Positions 59,015 to 64,000 of a stretch of 64,000 nucleotides of DNA are shown here, in pieces. Below the pieces are notes generated by a model. That model was not told the DNA's origin, ran no database searches, and saw only the letters and a program-made list of their open reading frames with translations. The stretch's first letter is position 1. Every line of letters begins with the position of its first letter. The translations under genes were made by a program, and so were the position numbers. This DNA is from an uncultured Cohaesibacter sp. (GTDB taxonomy: Bacteria > Pseudomonadota > Alphaproteobacteria > Rhizobiales > Cohaesibacteraceae). Where the stretch lies: NCBI RefSeq assembly GCF_963676275.1, contig NZ_OY781091.1, positions 2,892,775 to 2,956,774 on the forward strand, read 5' to 3'.

Positions 59015-59338
59015 TCACGCGCCAGATGTCTCATTCGCTTCGCCCTGATGGGCGGCAATAGCCGTTTCCTCATAGGCGATATTGACCTCGATCAGATCTT
59101 CCCAGAACTGCATGTAAAGATCGGGAGCCAGATCCTGCGCCTCCAGTTCAGAGAGCACCTTGTCCAGCACCGCCTTGACGCGCTCATCATCGCGCGCCTC
59201 GGAAGGATCCGTCTTCAGTTCCGCCATGCGCCGCACATAGGCATCCCGCTCGGCAAAGAGCGCGACCAATGCACTATCGATGCGATCGACCTCTTCGCGG
59301 ATATGAGCCTTCTCAGTGCATTCTTCAGCTTTACGCAT
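59015..59338 (-). CDS. Chorismate mutase, AroQ class
   Basis: A 107-residue helical enzyme converting chorismate to prephenate. R14 (IREEVDRID), R31 (AERDAYV) and K42 (AELK) reproduce the spacing (17 and 11) of the E. coli active-site residues R11, R28 and K39. It is monofunctional, with no dehydratase or dehydrogenase domain. Its place between gatA and gatB is unusual outside alphaproteobacteria. Prephenate feeds phenylalanine/tyrosine synthesis and is also the hydroxyl donor of UbiUV. Confidence 0.88.
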   Translation of the reverse strand: MRKAEECTEKAHIREEVDRIDSALVALFAERDAYVRRMAELKTDPSEARDDERVKAVLDKVLSELEAQDLAPDLYMQFWEDLIEVNIAYEETAIAAHQGEANETSGA

Positions 59339-59368
59339 CGGATTTGACCTTATTCTTTCTCAGTCCGG

Positions 59369-60841
59369 TTACCACCATTTGGCAGGTGCTTCGAGAATGC
59401 CAGCGGCATCTTCCAGAACACCGGCTGTCCGGAACAGGGTTTCCTCATCGAATGCCTTGCCGATCAGTTGCAGCCCCATTGGCAGCCCTTGCCCATTCTT
59501 GCCCGAAGGCACCGAAATGCCCGGCAGACCGGCCATATTCACCGTGACGGTGAAGATGTCGTTGAGATACATCTCGACCGGATCGGTGATTTCCTTGTTG
59601 AGCTCGAAAGCTGCCGAAGGCGTGGCTGGCGCCAGGATGGTGTCGACAGACTGGAACGCCTTGTCGAAATCCTGCTTGATCAGCGAGCGGATCTTCTGGG
59701 CGCGCAGATAATAGGCGTCATAATAACCGGCCGACAGCACATAGGTGCCGATCAGAATACGGCGCTTGACCTCAGAGCCGAAACCGGCAGCGCGGGTCTT
59801 CTCATACATGTCGATGATGTCATCGCCATTGACACGCAGGCCATATTTCACGCCGTCATAGCGCGCCAGGTTGGAAGAGGCCTCGGCCGGAGCCACGATA
59901 TAATAGGCAGGCAGAGCATATTTGGTCATCGGCAGGGAAATATCGACAATCTCGGCACCGGCGGATTTCAGCCAGTCGATCCCCTGCTGCCAGTTGGCTT
60001 CCACTTCCTCTGGCATGCCATCAACGCGATATTCCTTCGGAATGCCGACCTTCATGCCGCGGATATCGCCGGTCAGAGCGGCTTCATAATCGGGCACAGG
60101 CAGATCAACGCTGGTGGTGTCCTTGGGGTCAACCGAAGCCATGGACTTCATCATGATGGCCGCATCGCGCACGGTGCGGGCAATCGGTCCGGCCTGATCG
60201 AGCGAGGAAGCAAAGGCAATCATGCCCCAGCGCGAGCAGCGACCATAGGTCGGCTTAATGCCAACGGTGCCGGTAAAGGCTGCCGGCTGGCGGATCGAGC
60301 CACCGGTATCAGACGCGGTTGCGCCAGCGCAGATGCGCGCGGCAACAGCGGCAGCAGAGCCACCTGAAGAGCCGCCGGGCACGCGATCAATGGTCTCGCC
60401 GGTCGCACGCCACGGATTTTTGACCGGACCGAAATAGCTGGTCTCGGTGGTCGAGCCCATCGCGAACTCGTCCATGGCCAGCTTGCCCAGCATGACCGCG
60501 CCGTCATCCCAGAGATTCTGCGAAACTGTGCTTTCATATTCCGGCTTGAAGCCATCCAGAATATGCGAGCAAGCATAGGCGCCAACGCCCTTGGTGCAGT
60601 AAAGGTCCTTGATGCCGAGCGGAATGCCTTCCAGCGGGCGGGCCTCACCTTTGGCGAGCCGCTCGTCGGACGCTTTTGCCATTTCAAGCGCCTTTTCCGG
60701 CGTCTTGGTGACATAGGCATTGAGCTGATCTGCACCATCAATCGCCTTGATGTAGCTGGTGGTCAGCTCGGTCGCGGTGAATTCTTTCTTTGCCAGCCCC
60801 TCGCGGGCCTCTGCAATAGTCAGAGACGTGAGATCTGTCAC
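59369..60841 (-). CDS. gatA: Asp/Glu-tRNA amidotransferase subunit GatA
   Basis: Amidase-signature glutaminase of GatCAB. The catalytic triad is Lys in LGIKDLYC, cis-Ser in [13 protein letters not shown] and Ser in [11 protein letters not shown]. Length is 490 residues from the GTG start at 60841 ([12 protein letters not shown]), chosen because GAGGA lies seven bases upstream. The longer frame to ATG 60907 adds 22 residues unlike the family. Confidence 0.96.
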   Translation of the reverse strand: MTDLTSLTIAEAREGLAKKEFTATELTTSYIKAIDGADQLNAYVTKTPEKALEMAKASDERLAKGEARPLEGIPLGIKDLYCTKGVGAYACSHILDGFKPEYESTVSQNLWDDGAVMLGKLAMDEFAMGSTTETSYFGPVKNPWRATGETIDRVPGGSSGGSAAAVAARICAGATASDTGGSIRQPAAFTGTVGIKPTYGRCSRWGMIAFASSLDQAGPIARTVRDAAIMMKSMASVDPKDTTSVDLPVPDYEAALTGDIRGMKVGIPKEYRVDGMPEEVEANWQQGIDWLKSAGAEIVDISLPMTKYALPAYYIVAPAEASSNLARYDGVKYGLRVNGDDIIDMYEKTRAAGFGSEVKRRILIGTYVLSAGYYDAYYLRAQKIRSLIKQDFDKAFQSVDTILAPATPSAAFELNKEITDPVEMYLNDIFTVTVNMAGLPGISVPSGKNGQGLPMGLQLIGKAFDEETLFRTAGVLEDAAGILEAPAKWW

Positions 60842-60966
60842 GTGGCTATCCTCACATTTTGCAGGATCGGGGCCTGTTCTTCGGCCCGTCATCCCGATGA
60901 TCTTCAATAAAGGGTTCTGATGCAGCCCGATTGTCTCTTCCGATCAATCGCAACCGGCAAAAGGGT

Positions 60967-61254
60967 CTATTCGATGACCTTCGGAACCATGAAATAATTG
61001 TCTTCGGAAGCAGGTGCGTTGCTTACGACTCGGTCGGCATAATTGCCATCGGTTACAACATCATCCCGCTTTTTCATTTTCTGGGTGACGACAGAGGTCA
61101 TCGGATCAACGCCGTCGACATCGACCTCATTGAGCAATTCAACCCAGTTCAGGATGGAGTTCAATTCACCCTTGAGGCTTTCCGCCTCTTCTTCTGTAAC
61201 GGACAGGCGGGCGAGACGCGCCACGCGCTTGACCGTATCCTTGTCAATTGACAT
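60967..61254 (-). CDS. gatC: Asp/Glu-tRNA amidotransferase subunit GatC
   Basis: A 95-residue stabilising subunit of GatCAB with the family start [17 protein letters not shown], then [21 protein letters not shown], and the C-terminal [17 protein letters not shown]. Start is ATG 61254; the longer frame adds 17 residues not seen in GatC. It precedes gatA by about 125 bp on the same strand. Confidence 0.95.
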   Translation of the reverse strand: MSIDKDTVKRVARLARLSVTEEEAESLKGELNSILNWVELLNEVDVDGVDPMTSVVTQKMKKRDDVVTDGNYADRVVSNAPASEDNYFMVPKVIE

Positions 61255-61525
61255 GAATGTAAGCCTTCCAAATAAAGGTCCGGACTGCGCTTGACGACAG
61301 CGCACGACACCGGACCAACTACGAGTCTTATCCTACTCTCAAACGGCTATAGCATCTCAGGACTTTTACGCGCAACTGCAAGGGCGAAAGGAACAGGCTC
61401 AGGCAGGCATTTTTCCCACATCCCGCCGCATCCCCCATCAGCCCGACAGCCTCTCGGCCAAGCCGGAACGATCCGGCTCGGCAAAAAGGCAGACATCTTG
61501 AGACCAGATTGTTCGTGATCTTTGA

Positions 61526-63715
61526 TTATGAAACCCGCAACCGTTTCCACAGTGGCAACCGGAATTTGCGAACAAATTTGCGCGCGTCTTGAGCGCACAT
61601 CGGCCGCCCCAGAAGATATCCCTGCGCCTGATCGCATCCCACAGAACGGAGATATTCAAGCTGATCCTCCCGCTCCACGCCTTCCGCGATCACGGTCTTG
61701 CCAAGGGTCTTGCCCAATTCGACAATGGCGTGAAGAATGACAGCGGATGCATCCTCGGGCTCTTCGGCATCGAATGCCTTGAGGAAACTGCGGTCGATCT
61801 TGATCTTGTCAAAGGGAAACTGGCTGAGATAGCTCAGGCTGGAATAGCCCTTGCCCACATCATCAAGCGCGACCTGTATGCCGAGCTTTTTCCAGGTCTC
61901 GATCTGGCAGCGTTCACCCTCATTGCCATCCAGCAGGACGGATTCCGTGATTTCAAGTTCCAATTGCTCGGCCCGCAATCCCGCATGCGCCAGCGCACGC
62001 CCGATGGTGAGGGCGAAATGGGGATTTTTCAGCTGCAAAGGCGACACATTCACCGCGACGAACAGATCCTTGGGCCAATGGCTCGCCTCCTTGCAGGCCT
62101 CCTGCAGGCACCAGCGTCCCAGCTGTTCGATCATGTTTGTCTCTTCCATAATCGGGATGAAAAGATCGGGAGGCACAAAGCCGCGGACCGGGTGGTTCCA
62201 GCGGGTCAGCGCTTCAAACCCCACCAGCACACCGCTTCGGGTGTCAAACTGGGGCTGATAATAAAGCTCGAACTGGTCTTGCTCGAAGGCCAGCTTGATA
62301 TCATCGATCAATGCGCAGCGCTCGATCATGCTGGAGCGCATCTTGGGATCGAACACCTTGAAGGAACAGCGGGATTGTTTCTTGGCCTCATACATGGCCA
62401 GATCCGCATTCCCCAGAAGGCTGCTCAGATCCGCATCCCTGCCCGATGTATGGGCGATGCCGATGCTCGCACCCAGCTGGAAAGATGTTCCATCATGATT
62501 GATGGGAGCATTGACGATGGTCAATATGCGGTTGGCAAGGATCTCGAGCTTTTGCGCCGTGATTTGCTCTTCAAAAACCATGACGAATTCATCACCGCCA
62601 TAGCGGACAAATTCGCTCTTCTCGGGCATGCCCATTTGCATGCGAAGCCCTACCTTGCGCAACACACTGTCGCCATAGGTATGCCCATAGGTGTCATTCA
62701 CGATCTTGAAGCCGTTAAGGTCAATCCAGAAGACGGTCACCGCTTCCAGATCGCCGTCTTTCATCCGGCGAGACAGTTCTTCGATATATTCAAGAAAATG
62801 AGCCCGGTTATTCAATCCCGTCAAAGAGTCGATATAGACCAGCGACTGGAGCTGCTTCTCTCTCTGCCTCAGCCGCGCCTCTGCCAGAGCCTGCTCGGTG
62901 ATATCGATGCGCCGAGACATGATGGCGCCAGCCTCGGACCGGGTCCGCGTATAAATATAGGTCTTGTTGCCCAGCTTCTGAATTTCCCGCTGGGTATCAA
63001 CCAATTGCTCGGCCAGCAGCTTGCGCTCTTGCAGATAGGCCTCGGGATCGGCATGCGCCAGAGGATCCGAGATGATCCCGGCGGCCAGATCCATCCGGTA
63101 AAGGTCCAGATGCGTTCTGCCCAGCAGTTCCTGCCGATTGGGGTAATGGGGGAAAACCCGATGATAGGCATCATTGCTGAAAATGACCCCTTCATCATCT
63201 TCACCGTAAAAGACGATTGCCTCTTCGCTCTGCTCAAGCGCTTCCAGCACCATGGTGGAAAGACGACGCTTTCTCAGGGCAACAAGCGAGCTGGCTCCCA
63301 ATCTGGCAAATTCCGTCATCAGATGGGAATTGACCTGATCGGCAGATACTTCATTTTCACTCTCAAGAAAGGCAAGAAACACGCCACCGAGAACGGTATT
63401 TCCCGACACCAGCTTGGCGCAGGTATGCTGCATTCCTTTTTCCAGGCCATCACGATATTGAGGAACCGGGCCATCATGCAGCAACCAGTTCTCGACCTGT
63501 TCGGGAATGATATTGATCTTTGGATATCCGAAATCTGCCGACAGGCGCACAGATCGTTTCTGGGGGTCGACGACATAGGCCCGGAAGCAGGATCTGCCCC
63601 GGATCGTCTCGATTGCGTCAAGCATTGCAACGAATAACTCGTGTTCGCTCGAAGCTTCTGCGATGCGCAGAGCCAACGAAACTGCTCTGTCCGCACGAAT
63701 TTGCAACCGTCTCAT
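61526..63715 (-). CDS. GAF/PAS-like diguanylate cyclase/phosphodiesterase (GGDEF-EAL)
   Basis: A 729-residue cytoplasmic signalling protein. Residues 1-150 are GAF-like, 155-285 PAS-like, followed by GGDEF (about 290-455; intact motif GGDEF at 373-377) and EAL (about 465-715; EAL at 501-503). No RxxD inhibitory site precedes GGDEF. The EAL domain keeps its key acids (DDVGKGYSSL, AEGVER), although the usual DDFGTG reads DDVGKG. It may therefore act in both synthesis and breakdown of cyclic di-GMP. There are no membrane helices. Confidence 0.9.
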   Translation of the reverse strand: MRRLQIRADRAVSLALRIAEASSEHELFVAMLDAIETIRGRSCFRAYVVDPQKRSVRLSADFGYPKINIIPEQVENWLLHDGPVPQYRDGLEKGMQHTCAKLVSGNTVLGGVFLAFLESENEVSADQVNSHLMTEFARLGASSLVALRKRRLSTMVLEALEQSEEAIVFYGEDDEGVIFSNDAYHRVFPHYPNRQELLGRTHLDLYRMDLAAGIISDPLAHADPEAYLQERKLLAEQLVDTQREIQKLGNKTYIYTRTRSEAGAIMSRRIDITEQALAEARLRQREKQLQSLVYIDSLTGLNNRAHFLEYIEELSRRMKDGDLEAVTVFWIDLNGFKIVNDTYGHTYGDSVLRKVGLRMQMGMPEKSEFVRYGGDEFVMVFEEQITAQKLEILANRILTIVNAPINHDGTSFQLGASIGIAHTSGRDADLSSLLGNADLAMYEAKKQSRCSFKVFDPKMRSSMIERCALIDDIKLAFEQDQFELYYQPQFDTRSGVLVGFEALTRWNHPVRGFVPPDLFIPIMEETNMIEQLGRWCLQEACKEASHWPKDLFVAVNVSPLQLKNPHFALTIGRALAHAGLRAEQLELEITESVLLDGNEGERCQIETWKKLGIQVALDDVGKGYSSLSYLSQFPFDKIKIDRSFLKAFDAEEPEDASAVILHAIVELGKTLGKTVIAEGVEREDQLEYLRSVGCDQAQGYLLGRPMCAQDARKFVRKFRLPLWKRLRVS

Positions 63716-63894
63716 ATTGCACTCCGACTTCCATCCCCAAAGTCAAAGTAGCGTGATAGTTGTAAAAATTGCATTACCTTGGAAGAAGATAAAAGAAACA
63801 AACCATTTCGACTAACTTACTACATAAAACAAACATTCAAATAAATAACTATGTAAAATACATTATTCTTGAATTTGTTGATTATTGGAAGATA

Positions 63895-64000
63895 ATGTTT
63901 CTGTATATGTCTGTCTTTAATATCGATAATGCAGTTTTGGACACAACCCAGACTTACAGCACCAATTTCAATCCTTCTCGACTTGCCCTAAAAGTCGGTC
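63895..64000 (+). CDS. Possible start of an unidentified gene (cut by window end)
   Basis: A plus-strand frame opens at ATG 63895 (or 63907), reads through to the window edge without a stop and encodes MSVFNIDNAVLDTTQTY. AT-rich DNA precedes it, with GGAAG a few bases upstream. Too short to identify. Confidence 0.3.
   Translation, partial: MFLYMSVFNIDNAVLDTTQTYSTNFNPSRLALKVG

Noticed and set aside
61589-63637. 682-codon plus-strand open frame opposite the GGDEF-EAL gene
   Set aside because: Mirror frame of a well-defined multidomain protein; no domain recognised in the antisense product.
63716-63894. AT-rich end region as a possible origin or phage attachment site
   Set aside because: No repeats, DnaA boxes or tRNA gene were recognisable; AT-richness alone is not evidence.

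Overview
The window reads as the chromosome of an alphaproteobacterium, most likely of the order Hyphomicrobiales (Rhizobiales). The gene order alr-radA-cvpA-purF-SDR, the DUF2865 and NnrU proteins, an Atm1-type exporter, GatCAB-based Gln-tRNA synthesis, the short Sel1-like protein and the UbiTUV set all fit that group. A marine Cohaesibacter-like genus is a guess I cannot verify. Gene density is high and almost everything is chromosomal housekeeping. I see no rRNA, tRNA, prophage, CRISPR array or intact insertion sequence.

Layout. Positions 0.2-6.2 kb (+): alr, radA, cvpA, purF and an SDR oxidoreductase. 6.3-10.4 kb (-): a cysteine-rich ArsR regulator with an Atm1-type exporter, and a LysM envelope protein. 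10.7-16.1 kb: a LOG-family protein, two DMT permeases, and cysS-cimA. 16.1-17.0 kb: a long gene-free stretch. 17.0-20.4 kb (+): an ArsR repressor with the two-cysteine persulfide-sensor signature, then an overlapping pabB-pabA-pabC folate operon. 20.4-33.5 kb: creA, a SulP transporter, a flavin reductase, DUF2865, gltX, nadE, class II DAHP synthase, and the outer-membrane assembly cluster yfgM-like/bamB/der. 33.8-37.0 kb: NnrU, a DksA-like zinc finger protein, an L,D-transpeptidase, and a divergent DUF2000/Lrp pair.

37.1-41.1 kb is the main accessory patch. It holds two paralogous proteins with an alpha/beta-hydrolase-like domain plus TPR repeats, one of them with a 106-residue module duplicated. 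A decayed IS5-type transposase lies between them, and downstream is an FkbM-type methyltransferase whose ribosome binding site is a run of nine G. 41.5-51.0 kb is the guaA-marR-rsmB-zntB...guaB neighbourhood, interrupted by an acyltransferase and a second methyltransferase that may serve the same surface-modification role.

51.3-54.0 kb is the ubiT-ubiU-ubiV operon for oxygen-independent ubiquinone synthesis. All iron-sulfur cysteines are visible and a near-perfect FNR/FixK box lies upstream. 54.2-57.4 kb: a Sel1-like protein, a GST, a second NnrU and two small orphan envelope proteins. 57.5-61.3 kb (-): gatC, gatA, an AroQ chorismate mutase and gatB. 61.5-63.7 kb: a GAF/PAS-GGDEF-EAL cyclic-di-GMP protein. 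The window ends in AT-rich DNA with the possible start of another gene.
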